The notes under the pieces: generated by a model
What the model saw: only the letters and a program-made list of their open reading frames with translations
Databases searched by the model: none
Told to the model about the DNA's origin: nothing
Made by a program: the position numbers and the translations under genes
In this document: piece by piece, positions 1 through 5,319 of the stretch
How positions within the stretch are numbered: the first letter of the stretch is position 1
Layout: every line of letters begins with the position of its first letter
NCBI GenBank assembly: GCA_026396425.1
Contig: JAPLWU010000050.1
Span: 1 to 6,374 of the forward strand
Direction of reading: 5' to 3'
Length of the DNA stretch: 6,374 nt
Source: Microcaldota archaeon
Lineage (GTDB): Archaea > Micrarchaeota > Micrarchaeia > Burarchaeales > JAKAKT01

Positions 1-371
1 CCGGACGGGTATAGGGCGTCGTAGCTGATGCCCTCGGAAGCGTATTTCTGCGACAGGACACCATAGATTTCTTCGCGGTCCTCCACAAGCCGGATTTGCG
101 TACCTGCCGCCGTGGTCCAGTTTTCGGCAGTTCCGTTTTCCAAGGAGAGTATTATGGTCTCGTTTTCGACATAGTCGGCGCCGATGCCCGAATCCTCGTA
201 ATGGCCTATCCTCACGATGAAGTAAGAGCCGAACCGCTCCTTCATGAACGTCTCGTTCCCGTAGAGGTATTTGGAGGCGAATTCGCCGACGCTGGAATCC
301 AAATCGGCCGTTGCGGGAAGGCACAGCCCGCAGGCGAGCATTATGGAAACGAGTAGGGCAAACTTTCGCAT
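1..371 (-). CDS. Secreted/exported protein of unknown function, 5' part only
   Basis: An open frame begins at the ATG at 371-369 and runs off the left edge after 123 full codons, so the C-terminal part is missing. The first 22 residues look like a signal peptide: a basic start (MRKF), a hydrophobic core (ALLVSIMLACGLCL) and an ATA-like cleavage site before DLDSS. The MLAC at residues 11-14 resembles a poor lipobox, so a lipoprotein is less likely. The rest of the visible part is acidic and soluble, with many Gly, Glu and Tyr residues, and no membrane segment or known motif. It follows the glycosyltransferase stop by 37 bases. There is no clear Shine-Dalgarno sequence, but a TTAAAAA stretch lies about 26 bases before the ATG, which would suit a leaderless transcript. 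I do not recognise the family. The reading frame is well supported by codon pattern and signal peptide; the function is unknown. Confidence 0.75.
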   Translation of the reverse strand, partial: MRKFALLVSIMLACGLCLPATADLDSSVGEFASKYLYGNETFMKERFGSYFIVRIGHYEDSGIGADYVENETIILSLENGTAENWTTAAGTQIRLVEDREEIYGVLSQKYASEGISYDALYPS

Positions 372-390
372 GCGTAAAAGTAGGCAATTG

Positions 391-403
391 ATGTTTTTAA
401 CAT
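391..403 (-). promoter_or_regulatory. Possible TATA box / small palindrome before the exported-protein gene
   Basis: The plus strand reads atgtt-ttt-aacat, a 13-base inverted repeat. On the minus strand its centre gives TTAAAAA, about 26 bases upstream of the ATG at 371, which is the archaeal TATA distance for a leaderless start. It could also be part of the end of the glycosyltransferase transcript. This is weak evidence based on position and composition only. Confidence 0.3.
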
Positions 404-408
404 TAACG

Positions 409-1578
409 CTACTGCTTGAGTATCTTCTGGTAGAGTTCGAGCGTCTCGTCAGCCACGCAGTCCCACGAGTAGACCGTCTGGGCGAGCTTCTTGCCGTTCT
501 TGCCCATTGACTTGGCGCGGTCAAAGTCCGAGAGGATATAGTCGAGGCCCCACGCAATCGAGCCGGGGTTGGGGTAGACCTTCACGCCCGTGACCTCGTG
601 CTGGACGATTTCCTCCGGCCCCCCGCCGTGCGTGACTACGACCGGCTTTCCGGATGCCATCGCCTCGAGGACCACCAGCCCGAAGGGCTCGTTCCTGCTC
701 GGGACGCAGACCGTCTCGCAGGCCTTGTAGAGGTCGAGCACATCGCCATCCGGTATGTAGCCCGGGAATCTCGTCGCGTATGAAATGCCAAGATTCCACG
801 CCCTCCACTCGAGGTGCCTTTTCAAATGTCCGTCTCCCACGAAAATGGCCCTCGCGGTCGGGTGGGAGCGGAGAACGTAGGGAATCGATTCAAGCATGAG
901 GTCCGGCCCCTTCTGGTAGGCCATGCGCCCAACGTAGAGAATCGTCGGGTCGATGGGCCCGAGGCCGTATTTCTTCTTGACGTCGCCGGCATCAAGCTTG
1001 CCCAGATATTTGTCGGCCTGTATGCCGTTCCTTATAACCTGGAGCTTCCAGTCGGGCACGCGGTAGAGCCACTGGACCTCGCCCCTCATGCTGTACGAGC
1101 AGGCGATGACGCTGTCGGCCACGTACGTTCCGTAGAACTCTATGTTTCGGATGTCGTTCGATTGGCCGCCGTAGAACTTGTTGCCGTTCCTGCCGTATTC
1201 GGTCGAGTGGCAGGTCCAGAGGGTTTTCCTGCGGGCCGAGTTCTTGATCGCGGCAAGCGCCTCGACAACGTGCCAGTCGTGGCCGTGCACTATGTCGAAC
1301 GGCCCGATCATCCTTTCGACTCCGAAGAGGTGGTGGGCCAGCGAGTTGGACATGTTCTTCATTTCGGTTATGAAGTTGGGGTTGAACTCGAACGGGCATC
1401 GGTGGTAGTGGACACCTTGGATTTTTTCGTAATTGCTCTGGCCAGCGCCCATTCTCGTGAAAACGTGGACGTCGTTGCCCTGCCTTTCGAGTGCGGCCGC
1501 CAGCTCGGTGACGTGGACTCCCAGGCCCCCTACCGGAATCGAATGGAGAGATTCCCATGACAAAAGAGCTATTTTCAA
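409..1578 (-). CDS. GT4-type (GT-B fold) glycosyltransferase, glycogen synthase-like
   Basis: This 389-residue protein is a retaining GT-B glycosyltransferase that would transfer a sugar from a nucleotide sugar to an acceptor in the cytoplasm. The N-terminal half has GGLGVHV (17-23), the glycine loop typical of GT4 and starch/glycogen synthase-like enzymes, and HGHDW (98-102). The C-terminal half has GRMAYQKG (217-224), whose Arg218 and Lys223 match the phosphate-binding pair, and the E-x7-E motif Glu297-PFGLVVL-Glu305, followed by ASGKPVV and GGGPEEIV, which contact the nucleotide and sugar. No signal peptide or membrane segment is seen. The start is TTG at 1578-1576: it is the only usable start after an in-frame TAG (about 1619-1621), it gives a typical MKIALLSWE beginning, and GGGG (1587-1590) lies 8 bases before it. 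Length fits the family. Candidate roles are glycogen-like polymer synthesis or glycan assembly; motifs do not fix the sugar or acceptor. The gene is divergent from the small membrane protein at 1677. Confidence 0.93.
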   Translation of the reverse strand: MKIALLSWESLHSIPVGGLGVHVTELAAALERQGNDVHVFTRMGAGQSNYEKIQGVHYHRCPFEFNPNFITEMKNMSNSLAHHLFGVERMIGPFDIVHGHDWHVVEALAAIKNSARRKTLWTCHSTEYGRNGNKFYGGQSNDIRNIEFYGTYVADSVIACSYSMRGEVQWLYRVPDWKLQVIRNGIQADKYLGKLDAGDVKKKYGLGPIDPTILYVGRMAYQKGPDLMLESIPYVLRSHPTARAIFVGDGHLKRHLEWRAWNLGISYATRFPGYIPDGDVLDLYKACETVCVPSRNEPFGLVVLEAMASGKPVVVTHGGGPEEIVQHEVTGVKVYPNPGSIAWGLDYILSDFDRAKSMGKNGKKLAQTVYSWDCVADETLELYQKILKQ

Positions 1579-1586
1579 ATACTCTA

Positions 1587-1636
1587 CCCCAAATCGGCCT
1601 TCAAACTCCCCCGCCTGACGCTACATTTATAACTAT
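1587..1636 (-). promoter_or_regulatory. Promoter and Shine-Dalgarno of the glycosyltransferase gene
   Basis: On the minus strand TTATAAAT (plus 1625-1632) is a good archaeal TATA box. With the usual 25-27 base spacing the transcript would start near 1602, leaving a leader of about 24 bases that contains GGGG (1587-1590) 8 bases before the TTG start. The TATA element is nearly symmetric (plus strand tttataactataa) and may also serve the divergent gene. Confidence 0.55.
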
Positions 1637-1649
1637 AACCGAAACGGTT
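1637..1649. promoter_or_regulatory. Operator-like palindrome between divergent genes
   Basis: The sequence aaccg-aaa-cggtt is a perfect 5-base inverted repeat with a 3-base centre. It lies between the shared TATA region (about 1625-1634) and the predicted transcript start of the plus-strand gene (about 1656), and just upstream of the TATA box of the glycosyltransferase gene. A bound protein could block the first and affect the second. A palindrome this short can arise by chance; its position is the main support. Confidence 0.35.
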
Positions 1650-1661
1650 TAAGTTCTTATC

Positions 1662-1667
1662 GGTGGG
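1662..1667 (+). promoter_or_regulatory. Ribosome-binding site of the BofA-like gene
   Basis: GGTGGG matches the archaeal Shine-Dalgarno core and ends 9 bases before the ATG at 1677. It supports that start and a leadered transcript from the TATA-like tttataact at 1626-1634, rather than a leaderless start from the TTTAAG near 1648. Confidence 0.5.
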
Positions 1668-1676
1668 TATATACTC

Positions 1677-1964
1677 ATGCTTGGGTTCGGACCCGTTGGC
1701 GCAGGGGCCGCAATTCTGCTCTTCCTCGGCCTAGTCTTTCTCCTGCTTTTCGCGGTATTGTTCTTCTGGCTTTTCGCCAAGTCGCTCAAGTTCGCATTCA
1801 AAGCAGTTATAAATGCGGTAGTCGGCCTGGTTTGCATCTTCCTGCTCGGCCTGTTCGGAGTCAGCATACCGCTCTCGCTTCCAGTGATAATAATAGTCGC
1901 GCTCTTCGGGCTGGTAGGGCTCGGCGCAATCCTCATTTTGATGTTCTTCGGCGTGAAAATCTGA
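1677..1964 (+). CDS. Small three-helix membrane protein, BofA-like (pro-sigmaK processing inhibitor family)
   Basis: This 95-residue protein is almost entirely hydrophobic, with segments at about residues 9-34, 41-60 and 67-91, and short basic stretches (KSLK 35-38, VKI at the end). The pattern from residue 35, K..KFAFKAVINAVVGL, then LLGLFGVSIPLSL, then a last helix with repeated Gly, matches the layout of the BofA family: a lysine-rich linker, N-x-x-x-G, a short loop with G-x-x-I-P, and a C-terminal glycine helix. In Bacillus BofA holds the sigma-K protease complex inactive; archaeal members have no known role and make no spores, so only a membrane role can be proposed. It is the only plus-strand gene here, divergent from the glycosyltransferase and ending 5 bases from the stop of the convergent transporter gene. 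Assignment is by pattern from memory; an unrelated small membrane protein is the alternative. Confidence 0.8.
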   Translation: MLGFGPVGAGAAILLFLGLVFLLLFAVLFFWLFAKSLKFAFKAVINAVVGLVCIFLLGLFGVSIPLSLPVIIIVALFGLVGLGAILILMFFGVKI

Positions 1965-1969
1965 GCCGG

Positions 1970-2857
1970 TTACGCAAACACTGAGAGCAGCAGGATGGCA
2001 AAAATAATCAGCGCTATCCCAATGGCCTCGCGCATTACGAGTTTTTCGCGCAGGAACAGCTTCGAAAAAATCAACAGCAAAAGCACCGAGCCAGTCGTAG
2101 AAAATGGCGCGCCAATCGATGCGGGAACGGACTTAAGGGACAAGTAATAACAGAACAAGCCAGCGATGCCCAAAGCGCCTACCGGCGCTATCCAAATCGC
2201 TTGCTCTACCGAAACGAAGCCGAACCGTTTCGTTGCCAAGAGATAAAGGAGCATTATCGCCATGGCGACGACGACATAAAGAAACATCGCCCACGCCGGG
2301 GGCATTACCTTGGCCACCAATATCATTAAGGCAAAATTCATTCCCGAAAAAATCGCGCCGAGCCAAGCATACATGGCACCCCTTGAGAATAAAAGTTGAA
2401 ACTCCTGCCCTTGCCCCCGCTTCCTTTGCCTCCCAAGCGAAAAGCAAGCCAACAGCACCCCGATGAAAGCGAGCATGAGCGCTGCGCCCTTCACTGGCAT
2501 GAAAGCCTCCCCGAAAAGCGCCATCGCGACAATTGCCGCAATTACCCCGTCAATTTTTTGGATGGGATAAAGCAGGGCAATCCTTTCCTGCCCAAGCCCA
2601 TGGAAAAACGTTAGTGCCCAGCCAGCGCTGAACACGCCCGCGAGAACTATCGGCCACACCAAATCCGCTCGCACTGAGGTATCTTGTGGCTGAAGGAACA
2701 ACAGAAGAATAAGAAGCGGAACCGCACCTATCAGCCGCGACCAAAAAGCCACAAGAAGCGGAGGTGCTTTCCCCACTGCTTTTTTCTCGACTATCGCGGT
2801 TGCGGCCCAAAGCAAAGCTGCGATGAAAAGGAGGAAGAGGGATGCGGGCTCAAGCAT
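1970..2857 (-). CDS. EamA/DMT-family membrane transporter
   Basis: The 295-residue protein has about ten hydrophobic segments in two similar halves, the layout of EamA (drug/metabolite transporter) proteins. The first half covers about residues 1-140, with ALLWAATAIVEKKA near the start and ALFGEAFMPVKGAALMLAFIG at 113-133, the conserved Glu-containing end of an EamA repeat. A basic hydrophilic loop (about 142-158, GRQRKRGQGQ) joins it to the second half, where LFLREKLVMREAIGIALIIF (267-286) is the matching repeat end with Glu271. Length is normal for the family. Family members move metabolites, amino acids or nucleotide sugars across the cytoplasmic membrane; the substrate cannot be read from sequence. 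The ATG at 2857-2855 is preceded by AAGGTC (2864-2869), a weak ribosome-binding site with 6-base spacing. It lies 141 bases after the aldolase stop on the same strand, with no clear TATA box between, so it may be read from the kinase-aldolase operon. Confidence 0.92.
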   Translation of the reverse strand: MLEPASLFLLFIAALLWAATAIVEKKAVGKAPPLLVAFWSRLIGAVPLLILLLFLQPQDTSVRADLVWPIVLAGVFSAGWALTFFHGLGQERIALLYPIQKIDGVIAAIVAMALFGEAFMPVKGAALMLAFIGVLLACFSLGRQRKRGQGQEFQLLFSRGAMYAWLGAIFSGMNFALMILVAKVMPPAWAMFLYVVVAMAIMLLYLLATKRFGFVSVEQAIWIAPVGALGIAGLFCYYLSLKSVPASIGAPFSTTGSVLLLLIFSKLFLREKLVMREAIGIALIIFAILLLSVFA

Positions 2858-2889
2858 GGAATTGACCTTTTTTGCGGGTGCAAACTATG

Positions 2890-2970
2890 TCAGCCGAACA
2901 CCACTTTAGCGAGCTTTTTCGAAATTTCGAGCAAGCCATTCCAGCCAAACACGAATTTCGCAAGTTTTGT
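2890..2970 (-). pseudogene. Probable gene remnant: coding tail of an aldolase-like gene
   Basis: From 2970 to the TGA at 2892-2890 one open frame runs through copies 3 and 4 without interruption, with KLAKFVFGW, then NGL, then LEISKKLAKVVFG. It has the appearance of protein-coding sequence, because its differences from the intact aldolase end are mostly silent, but it has no ATG or GTG and no ribosome-binding site; the in-frame TTG at 2934-2932 has none either. The simplest reading is the tail of a duplicated aldolase gene whose body was deleted. A second possibility is a relic of integration at the gene's 3' end. Confidence 0.45.
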
Positions 2971-3040
2971 TTAGCCGAACGCGAATTTCGCGAGTTTTTT
3001 AGCCGAAAACAACTTTGGCCAGTTTTTTCGAAACTTCCAG
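2890..3040 (-). repeat. Degenerate repeats of the aldolase 3' coding end (four copies including the gene itself)
   Basis: The last codons of the aldolase gene, encoding EVSKKLAKVVFG and stop (3037-2999), recur three times downstream on the same strand. Copy 2 (3000-2971) encodes KKLAKFAFG and a TAA stop. Copy 3 (2967-2941) encodes KLAKFVFGW, its stop being changed to TGG. Copy 4 (2928-2890) encodes EISKKLAKVVFG and a TGA stop. Spacing of the GGC codons is 28, 30 and 51 bases. Copies 2, 3 and 4 share one frame, which is offset by one base from the aldolase frame. Copy 4 matches copy 1 at 32 of 39 bases. Of the 7 differences, five are silent third-position changes, one is Val to Ile and one swaps TAA for TGA. 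None of the extra copies has a start codon in a sensible place, so they are probably remnants rather than a gene. Confidence 0.85.
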
Positions 3041-3760
3041 CGGCTTGTCGCTCTGCCAGACGTTCCTTCCAACCGCGAGGCCCGAGCCGCCGGCCCTCAT
3101 GACGTCTTTCGCCTTCTCGATGAATTGGTTCTCCGGCAGCTTGCTCCCGCCCGATGAAAGCACGGGCATCTTCTGCGCCGCCCGGACGACGTCGCTGAAG
3201 CCCGCGATGGTGCCGGGCCAGTTGACTTTCACAGCATCCGCGCCCAATTCGAGCGCAACGCGCGCCGCGTATGCGACCATTGCGGGCGACTTGTCCTCCT
3301 TCACGAATTTCCCGCGCGGGTAGCTCCACATAACTACTGGAATGCCGTATTCGCGGGCCTTCTCCTCGAGTTGCGCGAATTCCGAGAACATCTTCGCCTC
3401 GTATGGCGAGCCGGCGTAGATTGTATATCCGACCGCGTCGGCCCCCATCTTGATTGCGTCGTCAACAGAGGCAACAGGCGAGGAGTAGATTTCGTCCGAG
3501 GGAATTATGTTGGTTCTTCCGTTCAGCTTAAGCAGCAATGGAACCTGGCCGGCGTAGGGCTCGAAATACTTGAGCGCCACGCCCTTGTGGAGAATCATCG
3601 CGGTATACCTGCCCTTTTTGGCAATATCGAGCACGTAGTCGGGATTGATGTTCTTAGAATTGAAATCGCTCGGCCCGTGCTCGAGCCCCTGGTCCATGGC
3701 CAGCAACAGGATTTTGCCATTCCTCGAAATTCTCGACATTCGGATTGCCTTACCCAGCAT
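2999..3760 (-). CDS. fba: Archaeal class I fructose-bisphosphate aldolase (DhnA type)
   Basis: The 253-residue enzyme would reversibly cleave fructose 1,6-bisphosphate to glyceraldehyde 3-phosphate and dihydroxyacetone phosphate through a lysine Schiff base, in the cytoplasm. It is a single TIM-barrel domain. Visible landmarks are LAMDQGLEHGP (20-30) with Asp23, MWSYPRG (144-150) with Trp145 and Tyr147, AVKVNWPG (176-183) with Lys178, and phosphate-binding SSGGSK (202-207) and GRNVWQ (231-236). These align with the Trp144, Tyr146 and Lys177 described for the Thermoproteus tenax enzyme, so the active site looks intact. The related heptulosonate-synthase (aromatic pathway) branch of the family is the main alternative; the GRNVWQ end and kinase partner favour the aldolase. 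The ATG at 3760-3758 has a near-perfect GAGGTGAT (3764-3771) before it. That site contains the stop of the kinase gene, which suggests coupled translation. The 3' end is followed by repeated copies of itself. Confidence 0.95.
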   Translation of the reverse strand: MLGKAIRMSRISRNGKILLLAMDQGLEHGPSDFNSKNINPDYVLDIAKKGRYTAMILHKGVALKYFEPYAGQVPLLLKLNGRTNIIPSDEIYSSPVASVDDAIKMGADAVGYTIYAGSPYEAKMFSEFAQLEEKAREYGIPVVMWSYPRGKFVKEDKSPAMVAYAARVALELGADAVKVNWPGTIAGFSDVVRAAQKMPVLSSGGSKLPENQFIEKAKDVMRAGGSGLAVGRNVWQSDKPLEVSKKLAKVVFG

Positions 3761-3763
3761 CCC

Positions 3764-3771
3764 ATCACCTC
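3764..3771 (-). promoter_or_regulatory. Shine-Dalgarno overlapping the upstream stop codon
   Basis: GAGGTGAT on the minus strand pairs well with the 3' end of archaeal 16S rRNA and ends 3 bases before the aldolase ATG. Its TGA (3767-3765) is the stop codon of the kinase gene, so ribosomes ending the kinase finish directly on the aldolase initiation site. This fixes the aldolase start and indicates an operon. Confidence 0.85.
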
Positions 3772-4667
3772 AGTTTGAATTGCTTCATCTTCATTACTTC
3801 CTCCCTCGAAGGAACATTGTGCGCCCCGCGCCTCGTGACTTTGACTGCTGCAACCGCATTTGCGAATTTGACCGCATCGCGCAGGGATTTTCCGTAGCGA
3901 AGCGCAGTTATGAAGCCTGCGCAGAAGCAGTCACCCGCGCCGAGCGTGTCAATCGCCTTGACCTTGAAGGGAGCAACCTCAAATTTTTCCTCGCCTTCCA
4001 CGATGACGGGCTTCGAGCCGCTCTTTATTATGCAGGTCACGCAGGGGTGGGTTTTTCGCACGAGGGAGATGCCCGCATGAACATCGTTTTTTCCGGTAAG
4101 GAACGCAAGCTCCGCCCTGTTGATTATTAGGTAACTGGAATTCTGCAGTATTTTGCCGAGCTTGGCCAGTCCCATGCGCGACTTTGAGCGGCCCGGGTCG
4201 AATACGACTTCAACTCCGGATTTCTTCGCGTAGAGCGAGGCCTCCTCGAGCGCGGCGATTGAAGTCCCGCTCATGAAAAGGTATTTGGCATTCGCGACGT
4301 AGGCAGGGTCGACCGCGCCGAACGGCTCGTTCACGCCGAGCATCTCCACGACTTCGACATCGGCTTTCGAGTTTATCATCACGATTGCCTTCCCGCTGTG
4401 GCCGTCGACCACGCGGAGCCGGGCTATGTCAACGCCATGCTTCAGCAGGTGTTGTATCAGTCTTCCGCCTTCGGGGTCGCTGCCGACGTTTCCCATGAGC
4501 CCGGTTTTCAGGCCGAGGCTTCGCGCGGCCATCGCAACGTTGGTGCCGGAACCGCCCACCGAGTTCTCGATTTGGGAATAGATGAAAGAGGTCTTGTCGG
4601 GAACCGGGAAATCCTTCACATAACAGCGCACGTCGTAAAGGATGTGGCCCATCGAAACTAGGTCCAT
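3765..4667 (-). CDS. PfkB/ribokinase-family sugar kinase, possible phosphofructokinase
   Basis: This 300-residue protein is an ATP-dependent kinase of the PfkB family. Visible motifs are the N-terminal GGSGTNVAMAARSLG (38-52), which binds the sugar; DPGRS (157-161); NRAE (183-186), the N-x-x-E motif linked to magnesium; and DTLGAGDCFCAGF (240-252), with the catalytic base Asp246 and the anion hole. Length is typical. Family members phosphorylate ribose, fructose 6-phosphate, ketodeoxygluconate, adenosine and others, and the motifs do not separate these. The aldolase gene starts 4 bases after the stop, so fructose 6-phosphate (giving the aldolase substrate) or fructose 1-phosphate is the best guess, as ATP-dependent PfkB phosphofructokinases are known in some Crenarchaeota. 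The ATG at 4667-4665 has no Shine-Dalgarno but has a TATA/BRE 27 bases upstream, suggesting a leaderless operon transcript. Family assignment is firm; substrate is inferred. Confidence 0.93.
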   Translation of the reverse strand: MDLVSMGHILYDVRCYVKDFPVPDKTSFIYSQIENSVGGSGTNVAMAARSLGLKTGLMGNVGSDPEGGRLIQHLLKHGVDIARLRVVDGHSGKAIVMINSKADVEVVEMLGVNEPFGAVDPAYVANAKYLFMSGTSIAALEEASLYAKKSGVEVVFDPGRSKSRMGLAKLGKILQNSSYLIINRAELAFLTGKNDVHAGISLVRKTHPCVTCIIKSGSKPVIVEGEEKFEVAPFKVKAIDTLGAGDCFCAGFITALRYGKSLRDAVKFANAVAAVKVTRRGAHNVPSREEVMKMKQFKLR

Positions 4668-4690
4668 GAGTTGGATTCAATTCTCGGAAT

Positions 4691-4706
4691 TAATAAATGT
4701 TTCCTG
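4691..4706 (-). promoter_or_regulatory. BRE/TATA promoter of the kinase-aldolase operon
   Basis: On the minus strand this reads CAGGAAACATTTATTA, a purine-rich BRE (GGAAAC) followed by a TATA box (TTTATTA, plus 4691-4697). The TATA centre lies 27 bases before the kinase ATG, so transcription should begin at or next to the start codon. The lack of a Shine-Dalgarno there fits a leaderless mRNA. The core AAACATTTAT also occurs before the next upstream gene at 5310-5319. Confidence 0.65.
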
Positions 4707-4721
4707 CTTTCGGAATCCTGC

Positions 4722-5267
4722 TCATTTCCCACTCGGCTTGATTGCCATGGAAAGAACCTCGGGGCTCTCCAGCCCCACTCTCTGCATTACCCGGTAGTCC
4801 ATCGCCCCTAGTTTAGCCTTGACCTCGGCAGCCCGGGAAGAATCAGGGAAACCAAAAGTTACCTCGTACGGGGTTGACGTCGACGCTGGCCTCTTGTCGT
4901 ATACAAGGCTGATTGTAAAGCCGCGTGTCCCGTTAGATTCCTTTTTGAAGTATAGATCTCTGAGGAATCCGCTTGAGACGTCCCGAATCGAAGCCGTAAT
5001 CTTTACGCTTGCTTTCTTGTCGAACCAGAATAAACGCGGGGGTATCAGCGGCGGCTCGACCTTTAGTTCTGCGGCAAATCTTTTGGCCACCTGATAGGTC
5101 TTGATGTGGCCCTTTATCTGGATGGCCACACTGGGTGCAAGTACCGCGAGGGTAAAGAAAGCCAAGACTGGATTGGGGTGCTTTCTTGCAAGGGAGCGTA
5201 CGCGTTCATTTGAAGGCCCGGCCTCCTGAACAGGTCCGCCGGCAGTTCTCTTCGCAAAAACGTGCAT
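4722..5267 (-). CDS. Single-pass membrane-anchored protein of unknown function
   Basis: The 181-residue product has a basic, charged N-terminal part (1-31), one hydrophobic segment at about 32-51 (PNPVLAFFTLAVLAPSVAIQ), and a soluble remainder of about 130 residues. The N-terminal positive charge (ERVRSLARKH before the helix) suggests the N-terminus stays inside and the rest lies outside the membrane. The soluble part alternates short beta-like runs (KASVKITASI, GFTISLVYDK, PYEVTFGFP) with helical stretches (DSSRAAEVKAKLGAM), so a small alpha/beta domain is likely. No cysteines or catalytic motif are seen. The ATG at 5267-5265 has GGGGGTG (5276-5282) 8 bases upstream. It is separated by 50 bases from the upstream unknown gene and by 54 from the kinase gene, each gap holding a promoter-like element, so it may be a single-gene transcript. 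I do not recognise the family. Confidence 0.8.
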   Translation of the reverse strand: MHVFAKRTAGGPVQEAGPSNERVRSLARKHPNPVLAFFTLAVLAPSVAIQIKGHIKTYQVAKRFAAELKVEPPLIPPRLFWFDKKASVKITASIRDVSSGFLRDLYFKKESNGTRGFTISLVYDKRPASTSTPYEVTFGFPDSSRAAEVKAKLGAMDYRVMQRVGLESPEVLSMAIKPSGK

Positions 5268-5275
5268 ATGAAGGA

Positions 5276-5319
5276 CACCCCCAACTGATTTTTATGCGAA
5301 AGCAAAAAGATAAATGTTT
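5276..5319 (-). promoter_or_regulatory. Promoter and Shine-Dalgarno of the membrane-anchored protein gene
   Basis: On the minus strand AAACATTTAT (plus 5310-5319) gives a BRE/TATA core that overlaps the stop codon of the upstream gene. The transcript would start near 5286, leaving about 19 bases of leader with GGGGGTG at 5276-5282, well spaced before the ATG. A second AT-rich element, CATAAAAATC (about 5288-5297), would give a leaderless start and is a weaker choice. The pyrimidine-rich TTTATCTTTTTGC just after the upstream stop could also act as its terminator. Confidence 0.5.

Noticed and set aside
992..1558. 188-codon open frame on the minus strand inside the glycosyltransferase
   Set aside because: It is an overlapping frame of the real gene, with a product very rich in Arg, Pro and Gly, typical of a wrong-frame reading.
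814..1560. 248-codon open frame on the plus strand opposite the glycosyltransferase
   Set aside because: It is antisense to a gene with all the expected motifs, and its product has no recognisable domain. Long antisense frames are expected in GC-rich coding DNA.
2211..2233. Inverted repeat cgaaacg ... cgtttcg resembling the divergent-promoter palindrome
   Set aside because: It lies inside the transporter coding sequence with a 9-base centre, and short matches like this are expected by chance.
2980..2992. Palindrome cgcgaatttcgcg followed by a T-run, like a plus-strand terminator
   Set aside because: No plus-strand gene ends here. The palindrome follows from the repeated codons GCG AAA TTC GCG, and similar but weaker palindromes occur in the other copies for the same reason.
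2890..3004. Short spaced repeats resembling a CRISPR array
   Set aside because: Units are degenerate, nearly back to back with no unique spacers, and encode the aldolase tail. No cas gene is present.
2850..3329. 159-codon minus-strand frame spanning the aldolase end and the repeat region
   Set aside because: It is out of frame with the aldolase across its conserved end, and its product is low-complexity Arg/Ser-rich. The repeat region fits the KLAKxxFG frame much better.
3645..4130. 161-codon plus-strand frame across the kinase-aldolase junction
   Set aside because: It is antisense to two well-supported genes and has no ribosome-binding site or family-like sequence.
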